The notes under the pieces were generated by a model. It saw only the letters and a program-made list of their open reading frames with translations, searched no databases and had not been told where the DNA came from. From NCBI GenBank assembly GCA_024663395.1, contig JANFAH010000002.1:4774001-4838000 (forward strand): a DNA stretch of 64,000 nucleotides. Reading direction: 5' to 3'. This DNA is from Pisolithus tinctorius (taxonomy: Eukaryota; Basidiomycota; Agaricomycetes; Boletales; Pisolithaceae). Position 1 is the first letter of the stretch; every line of letters begins with the position of its first letter. The translations under genes and the position numbers were made by a program. Shown here in pieces: positions 33,900-45,200 of the stretch.

Positions 33900-35574
33900 T
33901 GTCACACACCAAAGGTGTTGTGGACATGGTTACAGCTGACTCTGCCTAACTCGTTGATGAGTTGCGCACAATGCCCAAGCATGCAGATGAAGACTAAAGG
34001 CCTCATGTGAAGAAAGACTGTTGGACGTGAACAGTCATCCTTCGCACAAGATCGAGTCGTCAGTGCTAAAGAGAAAAGAGGAAGCAAGTTAAGCGCACAT
34101 TAAAGGTTTTTAGCGCCCGTGTACGGCATTCCGGTTTCCGTCATATCTCTGCCGTTTCCAAAGATATCAACTCGGTTCGCATGCTCGCTTAAAGTGCTCA
34201 GCCCCACGATTCTTCCTTCCAAGTTTGGAGAGGATCCTCACACCCTGCGTGTTTCTACAGCACTCCATCCATCAGACGCTCATTTCGCAAGGTCCATCAA
34301 TCATGGCCACCTCTTCGTCAGTCGTCTCGCTTGTCTCATTTGCCAGAGACAGTGGCTACGTATATCTGCCAGGTGTTCCCACCAGCTTCCGTCCTGAAGC
34401 CCCCTGGTTCATCCCGTCATTGTCAGCCCCGTCTCATCCCATGCAGCTTGGTCAGTGTGTTCTCCTTGTCAGTATGACTTCCAGAAGGACGTTCTTTGGT
34501 CGCCTCAGGTCTGTCACTCGGTTAGAAAGGTCTTATGTGGTCGTTTCAGTCTCCCCAGTTGATGAAGCATATGGATCATTCCTCCCTGCTCCCTGCACCG
34601 TCTTTGTTCCAGTCTCGTCCGTCATTCTTCCCGCATTGTGACAGCTGCAGTATAATCTACTGTCCTCCAGCCTCCCTGATCGCATTCATGACGAGTATGA
34701 CATGCATCTTGCCTTCTTACTGCAAGATCCAGCAGAAGACGTCCCCCCTTCTCCTCCTCCTCCATCAGAGCCCCGTTCATGAAGTTTTTGTTAACTTTGC
34801 TGAGAGGATGGAAGGGTGGGAGATGCGATCACATATGCTCTCATTGCCCCACAGACCCCCAATGCCCTAGCCCCCTTTGACACCTGACTCATGCCCTTCA
34901 ATTCTGGAATTAATACTTCCTTGTCTGGAAACACTGTCCATCTGTCATGCCATCTTTGGATCTAGAGATGTCAGTTTCTGATTCTGATTGACTCATTTTG
35001 TGATATTTTGACTATCCTTGACTCGTTCATTGCCAATACTTACCAATCTTCTTTGCTTGCTTACTTTTCATTTCTCGCTTACTCATCATGATTACCCAGT
35101 CCTTACTCATTACTTACCAAGTGTTTGTGCCTTGTTTGTCACAAGCTGTGCTCCCCCCCTCAGTATATAAACCCCCATGTACTTAGCTACCCAGAATCAA
35201 TCAAGAAGCAATTCAGAAGCAGTCCAGCAATCAGTTCAGTGCCCATCTCGTCGTCAACAGTTGAGGCTCCACAAAGGGGTCTATCTGTCATCATTCATAT
35301 ACTTGGTAGTTGAGGCTCATTCGGAAGAGTCTATCTACCACCATTCATTATCTGAAGCTCCATCCACACTTAGTCAGCAAGTCTTGCTTAGTCATCCTCC
35401 CACTCCTGCATAACTTGTCATCGACTTGCGCCAGGAGCACCTCTACTTGAAGTTCCCCCCACATTTAGGTTTCTGCACTCCAGGTTCCGCGGAGGCACAC
35501 CACCACTCGCTCTACATTTGTCTTTTGTGTTGGTTTTGGTTGGTTTTCACCACCTTTCCACACTTTGACTCACA
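33900..35574 (+). mobile_element. Solo LTR of Gypsy family A (1675 bp), inside an intron
   Basis: TGTCACACACC to TTTGACTCACA with a CCGC duplication (33896-33899 and 35575-35578). It is shorter than other copies because of internal deletions, including one near 34970 between the GATGT and CAGTTTCTGATTC segments. It lies within an intron of the Cys-motif gene. Confidence 0.92.
34303..34782 (+). pseudogene. LTR-A ORF with a premature stop (copy 3)
   Basis: The same 480-base frame as the other copies, but a TGA at 34639-34641 replaces a CGA codon (LPALRQ in the other copies), cutting the protein to 112 residues. The remaining frame to 34782 is otherwise open. Confidence 0.6.
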
Positions 35575-36456
35575 CCGCACAGCGATCTCAACAGACAATC
35601 ACCAAGAGCAACAATGACAGGAAGCATAAGGTAACTGTCCCCCCAGGGCAGGTACTACATGCAGTACCCTGTGCACATTGCTCCATCAAGGGAATGCCAT
35701 GCTTCGGGCCGAGCAGCAAGACGTGCGATTGGTGCATGAAGATGAAGCAGGGCTGTGAGAAGTCCAACAAGGGGGTGGGAAAAAGGGTGCAGGCTGGCGC
35801 ATTGATTGGTAAGTGACAACTGCATTCCGATGTGCACAGGGTTGACAAGGTGCAGTGCACTCGACCAAGGCACCGAAGGCCAGCCCTTCCAAACGGGCCC
35901 TCAATGACGATGACGATGACGATGACATGGAGGTGGTCGAGACCCATGTGTGCGGCAAGGGTAAGGCACCAGTGTGTGGTGGGTTGGATGGCAAGACCAC
36001 CTCAGATATCTTGCAAGCCCTTGGGATGGTCAGGGCTGAGGCCATGGCTGCGCTGTCACACACCAAAGGTGTTGTGGACATGGTTACAGCTGACTCTGCC
36101 TAACTCGTTGACGAGTTGCGCACAATGCCCAAGCATGCAGATGAAGACTAAAGGCCTCATGCGTAGAAAGACTGTTGGACGTGAACAGTCATCCTTCGCA
36201 CAAGATCGAGTCGTCAGTGCTAAAGAGAAAAGAGCAAGCGAGTTAAGCGCGCATTAAAGGTTTTTAGCGCCCGTGTACGGCATTCCGGTTTCTGTCATAT
36301 CTCCGCCGTTTCCAAAGATATCAACTCGGTTCGCATGCTCGCTTAAAGTGCTCAGCCCCACGATTCTTCCTTCCAAATTTGGAGAGGATCCTCGCACCCT
36401 GCACGTTTCTACAGCACTCCATCCATCAGATGCTCATTTCGCTAAGTCCATCAATC

Positions 36457-36936
36457 ATGGCGGCCTCTTCGTCAATCATCTCACTTGTCTCATTTGCCAG
36501 AGACAATGGCTACGTATATCTGCCAGGTGTTCCCACCAGCTTCCGTCCTGAAGCCCCCTGGTTCATCCCGTCGTTGTCAGCCCCATCCCATCCCATGCAG
36601 CTTGGTCAGCGTGTTCTCCTTGTCAGTATGACTTCCAGAAGGACATTCTTTGGTCGCCTCAGGTCTGTCACTCGGTTAGAAAGGTCTTATGTGGTTGTTT
36701 CAGTCTCCCCTCTTGATGAAGCATATGGATCGTTCCTCCCTGCTCCCTGCACCGTCTTTATTCCAATCTCGTCCATCATTCTTCCCGCATTGCGACAGCT
36801 GCAGTATAATCTACTGTCCTCCAGCCTCCCTGATCGCATTCATGATGAGTATGACATGCATCTTGCCTTCTTACTGCAAGATCCAGCAGAAGACGTTCCC
36901 CCTTCTCCTCCTCCTCCATCAGAGCCCCGTTCATGA
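36457..36936 (+). CDS. LTR-A ORF, 159 aa, unknown function (copy 4, 5' LTR)
   Basis: Intact, MAASSSIISLVSFARD to PPSEPRS. A second, 111-codon ATG frame (36689-37024) overlaps it and is also open in all copies; the longer frame has the better start context and the more protein-like composition. Whether it is translated is unknown. Confidence 0.45.
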   Translation: MAASSSIISLVSFARDNGYVYLPGVPTSFRPEAPWFIPSLSAPSHPMQLGQRVLLVSMTSRRTFFGRLRSVTRLERSYVVVSVSPLDEAYGSFLPAPCTVFIPISSIILPALRQLQYNLLSSSLPDRIHDEYDMHLAFLLQDPAEDVPPSPPPPSEPRS

Positions 36937-37373
36937 AGTTTTTGTTAACTTCGCTGAGAGGATGGAAGGGTGGGAGACGCGATCGCATATGCTCTCATTG
37001 CCCCACAGACCCCCAATGCCCTAGCCCCCTTTGACGCCTGACTCATGCCCTTCAATTCTGGAATTAATACTTCTCTATCTGGAAACACCGTCCATCTGTC
37101 ATGCCATCTTTGGATCTAGAGATGTCTCCGCCGAGATCTGACTTGCATCGCCACCCCCTAATGTGATATCAGTGTGCTTACTCAGTTTCTGACTCTATTT
37201 GACTCATTCTGTGATATTTTGACTATCCTTGACTCGTTCATTGCCAATACTTACCAATCCTCTTTGCTTGCTTACTTATCATTTCTCACTTACTCATCAT
37301 GATTACTCAGTCCTTACTCATTACTTACCAAGTGTTTGTGCCTTGTTTGTCACAAGCTGTGCTTCCCCCATAG

Positions 37374-37380
37374 TATATAA
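37374..37380 (+). promoter_or_regulatory. TATA box of Gypsy A LTR
   Basis: TATATAA in the context CCCCCATAGTATATAAACCCCC, kept in the other LTR copies (for example at 47020). It would mark the U3/R boundary and start the genomic RNA about 25-30 bases downstream. Confidence 0.7.
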
Positions 37381-37909
37381 ACCCCCATGTACTTAGCTAC
37401 AAAAAAATCAATCAATCAAGAATCAATTCAGAAGCAGTCCAGCAGTCAGTCCAGTGCCTATCTCGTTGTCGACAGTTGAGGCTCCACGAAGGGGTCTATC
37501 TGTCATCATTTGTATACTTGGTAGTTGAGGCTCATTTGGAAGAGTCTACCTGCCTCCATTATTCATCTGAAGCTTCCTCTTAGTCAGCAGTCTTTGTCAT
37601 CCCTCCACTCCTGCGTAACTCGTCATCGACTTGCGCCAAGAGCACATCTTATTAAAGTCCATCATCTCAAGTCCTTTCAGCTGAACACCTTCGCTCTGTT
37701 CAGCATCCCCCATCCAATCATCACTTGCTTGTCTTCTCCTGCGTAACTCGTCGTCGACTTGCGCTAGGAGCACCTGCCATTGAAACTCCCCCCACATTTA
37801 GGTTTCTGCACTCCAGGTTCCGCGGAGGCACACCACCACTCGCTTTACATTTGTCTTTTGTGTTGGTTTTGGTTGGTTTTCACCACCTTTCCACACTTTG
37901 ACTCTCATC

Positions 37910-37926
37910 TGGAGCCCACCGCGAGG
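37910..37926 (+). promoter_or_regulatory. Gypsy A primer-binding site
   Basis: TGGAGCCCACCGCGAGG begins two bases after the LTR end. The leading TGG pairs with a tRNA CCA end, so this is a conventional 3'-end tRNA primer site, unlike the Copia element. I cannot name the tRNA. Confidence 0.65.
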
Positions 37927-38008
37927 GGTGGTTATTCCTGGATCAAGAACCCTGTTCACTCAGCCTGTTGAAACTTGTCTCTAAAACACCACTTGATATC
38001 TCATTACT

Positions 38009-41000
38009 ATGTCATCCACCATCCCCACTATCTATCCTCCTACATCATCAGCAGTTCCAGTAGCTATGGCTGCTCCCCCTGCTCGCTCTGTCCTCACTAT
38101 GCCCTTGCTTGGCATGAAGTCTGCCCCTGAATTATTCCAAGGAGACCATACCCATGTTCGCTCCTTCTTGGACCACTATGAACGTCTCTGTGCCTACCAC
38201 AATGTCACTTCTGACCAGGAAATGGTCGAGTCAATCCTCCAGTACTGCAATGCTCGTGTTAGGGAGATTATTGAAGGAATGGCTCACTACTACACTCCTG
38301 ATTGGGCTAACTTGAAGGCTGATCTCCTCAAGTACTTTGATGCTGATCTATCAGATGAAAGGTTCTTTGAAAGGCATCTCAAGAGCTTTGCTTTGGAGTC
38401 TAGGATGCAGCCCATTATGACTCTTCAAGACTTTAGGGCTTACAACCGTGGCTTCATTCGCATTGGAGGTTGGTTGAAGAATAAAGGAAGGATATCGGTT
38501 GACGAATATAATCGCTACTTCTGGGCTGGTTTGTCCCCAGTCTTTCGTGGCTTGGTTGAAACTCGTCTCAGGACAAAGGATCCCAACCTTGACATTAGCA
38601 GGCCATTCCCCTATGATGATGTATGCCAGTCAGCTGAAGAGGTCCTTCGCCGTGATCGCTTTGATGCAGATGACCTTGACTTCCTTGGCCCTCGTGCTGC
38701 CCCTGCTCCTCAGGCCCAGCCTAATGCTTCTCATCGCTCAGATGGAAGAGATGACAGTGTTCGCCCTCTGCTTCCTTCCCATGAAGCCAGAAGAAACCTT
38801 GAAAATTTGGAGAAAGAAGGCCCTACTGCTTGTAAGCAAGATGAAGTTGAGACCCTAATCAAGTCTCTCTCTCGCATGTCACTCAATGACCCAGACTACT
38901 CCCTCCTTTACTATCGTGCTATCAAGATGGATCCTGATGCTGCAAAGGTGCTTCGTGCTCCTTCCCTTCGTCCTGCTCCTGCATCTACTCCTGCATCCAC
39001 TGCCCCTGCTGCTACTTCCTCATCCCAGACCCGTCCTGCTAGGAGGACCATCACTTGTTATGGTTGTGGTGTTGAAGGCCATGGTGTTGAGAGTTGCCAA
39101 GCCGTTAATGATCTCATTCAGAAGGGTTCTTTGGCACGTGATGAAAACCATCGGGTCATCTACCCTAATGGACAGCGCATTTATCGCAATGGAGAAGAGA
39201 CTATCCTGCAAGCTTATGAGCGCACTAAAGCTGCTGCTCAGCCTGCCAATGCAGTCTGCTTTGTTATCCATGAAGAGGCTGAAGAAGAGTCTAGTGCTGA
39301 GATCTATGAGTTGGAAGAAGAACCCCTTGTTGCTGCTGTGGATCGTTCTAACAAGGTTACCAAAGAGAAGAGAAAGGCTGTCTTTGACAGTGTCCTAGTC
39401 CCACCTCGTTCGCATGGCAAGGAGAAAGAGACTCAAGAACCAAAGCCCTCATCCTCTGCATCTATCCCTGCTCCACAGAAAGCACCACTTGCTCCAGCCT
39501 TCGTGCCAGTAGATGTCCATCCCACTGTCTTTGATGGAACTAGAGATGATGCTATCATGGAAGATGCCACTGTCCCAAAGCCATCTGGTCAAGCCACTGA
39601 TTCTGCAGACAGGTCTAAGAAATCCAAGCTCCCTCCTACCACTTCCCTGTCTTCATCGCTTTCTCAGTCTGCCAATTCTAAAGCCATTGTAGAGCACATT
39701 CTTTCTACTCCCTTGACTGTATCTGTTGGGGAGGTCATTGGATCATCTAGGGATGTTTCTCAGCATCTTCAGGAGCTTATGCGATTCAAGAGACAGCCCC
39801 TGGCTCAGCCTGTCAAGTCTGTTACTGCAGTTGAAGGAACTCCTCCTGCATCCTCCTACTTGGCACTGACATCCAGTCCCCTCATCACTATCAATCTGAC
39901 TTGCAATGGTCGTCGTGTAACAGGTGTCATTGACTCTGGATCTACCCTCAATGTTGTTCGTGCTGGTATAGCCCAGTCAGTCATTCGCATGCCCATCGAT
40001 ATGTCACAGACCATCAATATGCGAGATGCAAAAGGAGGTATCTCTACTCTGAAAGGTCTGGTACAGGATGTCCCTCTCTTCTGTGGTGCTGCCAGGACTT
40101 GGACCAATCTATTCGTCGCCCCAGACACTAATGCAGGCTTTGATCTCCTCCTTGGTCGTCCTTGGGCCCTTGGGAACTCGGTTAGCATTGTTGAAAGAGA
40201 GTCTGGAACTTATGTTGTCTTTGGAGCTGATTCAGATCGCCCCCTGGAGATGTGTGTTACTGAAGGCCAGCTTGGGTCTGTTGCAGATACCCTTATGGCG
40301 ACTCTAGAGCCTGTCCATTCTCAGCAAGAAGCCGATGAACCTATGAGAGATGTAGCAGTTGGTACCCCTCATCATGTTTCACCCATCATCTTTGCTCCAC
40401 CCCCATCAACTTCACAGTCACCCCCTCAGTCACTTGATTCTACTCTGCTGTATCCTGAATCACCCCCAGATGGGTTTCATGTTGCCTCAGCCTTTCCTGT
40501 GTTCCATCCCATTCCAGTCCAAGCATTCCCACCTCCTACCAGTCCCTTTCCTTCGGAGTTTGTTGGTCAGCTTACCCAGGAGTTACAGTCCACTGATACA
40601 AGTGGATTGGAGGATAATCCTACCCTTGCCCAGATTTGTCGCCAGATCAGAAGAGAAGAGCGCCAGTCACTTGTCTCACTTCTTACTAGCCTTGCTCATC
40701 GCACTCCCCATCTATCCTCCCTTTATCTCGACTCAAACCATGCACTTGCTGGAGAAAGAGGTACTGATGAATCAGGAGTCTACTTCCAAGACTTCCTTAT
40801 GCTTGATACTCACTTGGTCCGACAGGTTCCTGCCCCACTAGAGCATTACCATGAGCTTGAAGGTTCTGCCTATGTCAGATTCTATCCTCGTCTACTCCCA
40901 CAGGCATCTCCCACTCAGAGCAATGCATCTCCACCTCCAGACCTGCCATCTAACTCAGGTCTACCTGCTTCACATGTACTTTCTAATGGCATTACTGCTC

Positions 41001-41950
41001 CGCCTCAGACTCCCTCTCCCCCATCCCCAGATCCAGTTATCGTTCAAGAGGAGCCCACCAATGGTTCCCACCAGGCTTCACTTCTGTTCTGTAGAGACAC
41101 TGTCACTCCAGACTCTGAAGCTACATTCTCCATCTTCAATACTTCCTACTGCGGTTCAGTTGCCCCTACTTCCCATGATGCTTGCCATGACTCTCAGTCT
41201 GCACAACTCGACGACGAGTTGTGCAGGGATCCATATGCACCCAGTCCATCCACCCATCATCAGTCTGCGCAACTCGACGACGACTTGTGCAGCCATGTGC
41301 AGTTGCCTGGTTCATCCTCAGATATAGGTCATGACTCTCAGTCCACACAACTCGTTGACGAGTTGCGCGTGTCCCACCACTTGTTCAGTCTATCCCCAGA
41401 TATACCCACCACACTTTCGCCACTTGACTCTGATATGTTCAACACTAGTGTTGGCTCTCGCTTCTATCTGCCTAGCCCATCCTTGCCTCAGTCTGCACAA
41501 CTCGACGACGACTTATGCAGGCATCAGCAGTCCTCTAGTCCAACTCTTCCTATGCCATTACTACCCTCAGCTCCCCAAGCCATGTCTAATGCTGCTGTTG
41601 GTGAAGAGTCAGTTGCCATGCCAGAGCCTTACAACAATGTTGTCATGTGTCGTACCCCTACTGGATGGATTGCTCATTTGCAGGAAGCTGCAGAGGACCA
41701 TTCAGGTGATGTGGATGAAGAGGACACAGGTGCATTCCCAAACTCCAATCTTCATGTCCTTGCCAGTGCAGTCAGTTTTGCCTCAGCCTCAGCTCATCCT
41801 CCCCCTTTTGAAGCAGTCTCATACCCAGACCACTTTCCTGCTTCTGCTTCCTCAGATTCAACTCAAGACAGGTCCGATGATCTTTTCAGATGTGTTCCTC
41901 CACTTTCTCCCATATCTCATCATTTATTTCTCCAGCTCTTTGAAGATTGA
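38009..41950 (+). CDS. Gypsy A Gag-protease protein, 1313 aa, long C-terminal extension
   Basis: ATG 38009 in a suitable context. Gag lies in residues 30-260 (FLDHYERLCAYHNVTSD, RVREIIEGMAHYYTPDW). A CX2CX4HX4C zinc knuckle (CYGCGVEGHGVESC) is at about residue 350. The protease motif VIDSGSTLNVV is at about residue 640. After the protease come roughly 550 further residues, rich in Pro, Ser, Gln and Asp, that do not resemble a known domain and contain four copies of a peptide of the type SAQLDDDLCRH, all encoded by the family palindrome. The ORF is uninterrupted. Pol lies downstream in another frame. Confidence 0.93.
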   Translation: MSSTIPTIYPPTSSAVPVAMAAPPARSVLTMPLLGMKSAPELFQGDHTHVRSFLDHYERLCAYHNVTSDQEMVESILQYCNARVREIIEGMAHYYTPDWANLKADLLKYFDADLSDERFFERHLKSFALESRMQPIMTLQDFRAYNRGFIRIGGWLKNKGRISVDEYNRYFWAGLSPVFRGLVETRLRTKDPNLDISRPFPYDDVCQSAEEVLRRDRFDADDLDFLGPRAAPAPQAQPNASHRSDGRDDSVRPLLPSHEARRNLENLEKEGPTACKQDEVETLIKSLSRMSLNDPDYSLLYYRAIKMDPDAAKVLRAPSLRPAPASTPASTAPAATSSSQTRPARRTITCYGCGVEGHGVESCQAVNDLIQKGSLARDENHRVIYPNGQRIYRNGEETILQAYERTKAAAQPANAVCFVIHEEAEEESSAEIYELEEEPLVAAVDRSNKVTKEKRKAVFDSVLVPPRSHGKEKETQEPKPSSSASIPAPQKAPLAPAFVPVDVHPTVFDGTRDDAIMEDATVPKPSGQATDSADRSKKSKLPPTTSLSSSLSQSANSKAIVEHILSTPLTVSVGEVIGSSRDVSQHLQELMRFKRQPLAQPVKSVTAVEGTPPASSYLALTSSPLITINLTCNGRRVTGVIDSGSTLNVVRAGIAQSVIRMPIDMSQTINMRDAKGGISTLKGLVQDVPLFCGAARTWTNLFVAPDTNAGFDLLLGRPWALGNSVSIVERESGTYVVFGADSDRPLEMCVTEGQLGSVADTLMATLEPVHSQQEADEPMRDVAVGTPHHVSPIIFAPPPSTSQSPPQSLDSTLLYPESPPDGFHVASAFPVFHPIPVQAFPPPTSPFPSEFVGQLTQELQSTDTSGLEDNPTLAQICRQIRREERQSLVSLLTSLAHRTPHLSSLYLDSNHALAGERGTDESGVYFQDFLMLDTHLVRQVPAPLEHYHELEGSAYVRFYPRLLPQASPTQSNASPPPDLPSNSGLPASHVLSNGITAPPQTPSPPSPDPVIVQEEPTNGSHQASLLFCRDTVTPDSEATFSIFNTSYCGSVAPTSHDACHDSQSAQLDDELCRDPYAPSPSTHHQSAQLDDDLCSHVQLPGSSSDIGHDSQSTQLVDELRVSHHLFSLSPDIPTTLSPLDSDMFNTSVGSRFYLPSPSLPQSAQLDDDLCRHQQSSSPTLPMPLLPSAPQAMSNAAVGEESVAMPEPYNNVVMCRTPTGWIAHLQEAAEDHSGDVDEEDTGAFPNSNLHVLASAVSFASASAHPPPFEAVSYPDHFPASASSDSTQDRSDDLFRCVPPLSPISHHLFLQLFED
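41199..41520 (+). repeat. Four palindromes of the family A type in gag-pro
   Basis: Copies at 41199-41226, 41265-41292, 41344-41370 and 41493-41520 have the form CTGCACAACTCG + ACGA + CGAGTTGTGCAG, the first nearly perfect. The same palindrome occurs three times per LTR and once in pol (44077-44100). Confidence 0.88.
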
Positions 41951-42266
41951 TTCGTATGTCCCCTCTTGTACTTATAGTTGTTCTTGTTCTTCGTCTGCTC
42001 ACTTTGACCGAGAAGTCGTTAAACTCCTAAACCCACAGATATCGTTTCTTTGCTCAGATACTCCTGTAACATCACTTACTATGACTCCTTCAGTTTCAAG
42101 CTTCCAGAGCTCCTTTTATCTTGATGTCTTCTCTTCTTCGTTATCTAATCCTTCAAAAGCACCAGATCCCCTTCTTATTCAGAAAACTGAAAAACGGCTT
42201 CATTTTTACTATTCTCTGTCTGACTTTCTTGGTTTGTTACGTTTTAGAAAAAGCCTTGCTACAGAT

Positions 42267-45200
42267 ATGGAAGACTCAGCCGATGAAACAGGACAGCCGG
42301 TGTATGGAGCATACAAGCGTGTTGATCGTAAAGTCAAGCCCGTGCCTGGAGTCTATCCAGAGGATGCTCGGGTCCATCGTCAGTTTCCAGAAGACCCCCT
42401 CGCATCACTCACACCTCTCACATGTCACCCTCCTGTGTTCGTTCCCACAAGGAAGCTTACTCAAGAGCGCCTTACCTCCATGGAGATTAACGCTGATGGC
42501 TTTCTCTGGCCAGAAGAGGAAAAACTTTTTTCGCATGTCATGAAGCTTAATGAGCATGCCTTGGCGTTTGATGAATCGGAGAGAGGAAACTTCCGTTCGG
42601 ACTATTTTTCGCCTTACATCATTCCTGTCCTGCCACACGAACCATGGGAGTTTCGTAACATTCCAATTCCCCCTGGCATACGAGAACGTGTCATACAGCT
42701 TCTTCGGGAGAAGATCGCCGCTGGTCTCTATGAGCCAGCCCAATCATCCTATCGCTCCAAATGGTTCTGTGTTATGAAAAAGAATGGCAAGATCCGCATC
42801 GTTCATGATCTACAGCCTCTGAATAAGGTTACAATTCGAGACGCTGGTGTTCCACCAATATTGGATGACTTTGTGGAGCCATTTGCCGGTCGTCAATGCT
42901 ACACGGTCTTTGATCTATTTTCAGGATTTGATGCACGCCAGCTCCACCCCGATAGCCGAGATCTGACATCCTTCATGACGCCTCTTGGCTTACTGCGCCA
43001 TACTGCCATGCCTCAAGGCTACACCAACTCGCCATCGGAGTTTCAGAATTGTACAGCGTTTATTCTACAGGATGAAATCCCTCACATTGCCAACATTTTC
43101 ATTGACGATCTACCAGTCAAAGGCCCTGCAACCCGTTATGAAGATACCGATGGCAATGCCGAAACATTACCCGAGAATCCCGGCATACGTCGCTTCATTT
43201 GGGAACATGCTGTAGACGTGCATAGAGTCATGCATCGGTTTGCTCATGCCGGCGGAACGTTTTCTGGCTTGAAATCTCAGATCTGCCAGCCTCGCGTTAT
43301 CATTCTTGGTCAAGCATGCCATCCTCATGGTCGCTCTCCTGACGACCACAAGGTGGAGAAGGTCGTCAACTGGCCAACGCTCGCTACGCCCAAAGATGTT
43401 CGCTCATTCCTAGGTCTCTGTGGTACTGTTCGTATCTGGATTGCGAACTACTCGCAGTTGGCTCGCCCACTCGTTGACCTCTATCGCAAGAATGCTCCGT
43501 TCATTTGGGGTCAGCCCCAGCAAGATGCGTTTGATGCCTTGAAGCTCGCCGTCTCGTCTGCTCCTGCCCTTCGCCCCATTGACTACTCATCTGACCTGCC
43601 AGTCGTTCTTTCCGTTGACACTAGTAACATCGCCATTGGATTCGTTCTCTCTCAGTATGATGAAGAAGGTCGTAAACGTCCTGCTCGCTATGGTTCACTC
43701 CCCATCAATGAACGTGAATCTCGCTACAGTCAGCCTAAGCTCGAGCTCTATGGTCTCTTCAGAGCGCTTCGTCACTACCATCTATATCTCTACGGCGTTC
43801 GTCATCTATGGGTAGAGGTTGATGCGAAGTACATCAAAGGTATGCTCAATGATCCAGATCTTCAACCTAACGCTACTGTCAATCGCTGGATCGAGGGTAT
43901 ACTTCTCTTTGACTTTAAGCTCATTCATGTCCCTGCTGTTCGTCACCGAGCCCCAGATGCCCTTTCCAGACGTCAACCTACAGAAGAGGAGTATGAAGAA
44001 GGCGAAGCTGATGCAGAAGAAGCTGATGAGTGGTTGGAGAATATTCTTTTTACAGATGCCCATCCGTCTTCAGTCAGCGCAACTCGTCAACGACTTGCGC
44101 ACGAATCCACATATGCCATTACCCTCCCATCATTCCTTTCCAATGATACATCTCAAGATGTCCTCTTACGTCGGGTCCTGCACTTCCTTCGTACTACAGA
44201 ACTTCCCCCGTTCCCTTCCAATACTGCTCGCAAGCGCTTCATTCACAGATCCCTTCAGTTCTTCCTTCGTGGAGACCAGCTCTTTAAACGTCGAGGTCCT
44301 CATCCTCCAGCCAAGGTCGTCTTTGATCCCCATCTCCGTGTCCAGATCCTCAGTCACGCTCATGAAGAACTCGGTCATTGTGGAGTCTTTGGAGTCTTTC
44401 ATACGGTCAGACAGCGCTTTTACTGGCCTCGGATGTACCAAGACGTCGCCCATCATGTCTGCTCTTGCCATGAATGCCAGGTCCGAAGCACTCGTAAAGC
44501 AGAGGTTCCCATCACCATTTCCGCTTCCCCCAGAATCTTTATGAAGGTCTACGTCGATGTCATGCTCATGCCCAAAGCACGTGGTTATCGCTATCTTGTC
44601 GCAGCTCGAGATGATCTTTCTCTCGCTGCAGAAGGTCATGCTCTTCGTCATGCCAATGCAGACAGTCTCACTAAGTTCTTCTGGGAAGAAGTCTTCTGTC
44701 GTTATGGTGCTATTGCCCAGGTTGTCACTGATAATGGCAGTGAGGTCAAGGGCGCCTTTGAGAAACTCATGAAGCATTACTCCATTCCCCAGATTCGTAT
44801 CTCCCCATATAATTCCAAGGCAAATGGAGTTGTAGAACGCGGTCACTTTGTTATCAGAGAAGCTATCATCAAAGCTTGTGAAGGAGATCTTTCGCTCTGG
44901 CCGTCCAAGGTCCATCATGCATTCTTCGCAGACAAGGTCACTACTCGTCGCTCCACTGGATTCAGCCCCTACTTCCTGCTACATGGTCTTGATCCTGTCC
45001 TGCCTTTTGATCTCTTCGAGTCTACCTATCTCGTTGAAGGATTCTACTCTGGAGTGACGTCTCAAGAGCTTCTCGCACTTCGCATTCGTCAGTTGGAAAG
45101 GAGAGAAGAAGATATCGATGCCGCTTTCGCTACATTGCAGAAGTCTCGTTTACGCTCCAAGGGTCAGTTTGAGAAGAGGTATGCTTTACGGTTGATGAAG

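Larger units (their letters stand above)
36054..37907 (+). repeat. Gypsy A 5' LTR (1854 bp)
   Basis: TGTCACACACC to CTTTGACTCTCA. Contents in order: palindrome (36098-36121), conserved 159-codon ORF (36457-36936), TATA box (37374-37380), two further palindromes (37608-37641 and 37736-37770). U3 would be about 1.35 kb, unusually long. Confidence 0.95.

Noticed and set aside
36689..37024. 111-codon ORF overlapping the LTR ORF as the true LTR gene
   Set aside because: It is open in all copies but has unlikely composition (Ser/Leu/Pro/Cys-rich) and begins within the longer frame. Kept only as a caveat.
41331..42266. Start of Gypsy A pol at 41331
   Set aside because: The frame is open from there, but until 41950 it is the shadow of gag-pro. 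Protein-like sequence in this frame begins near 42267.
42405..44918. Antisense ORFs of 112 and 250 codons in pol
   Set aside because: They mirror conserved pol codons and have no domain of their own.
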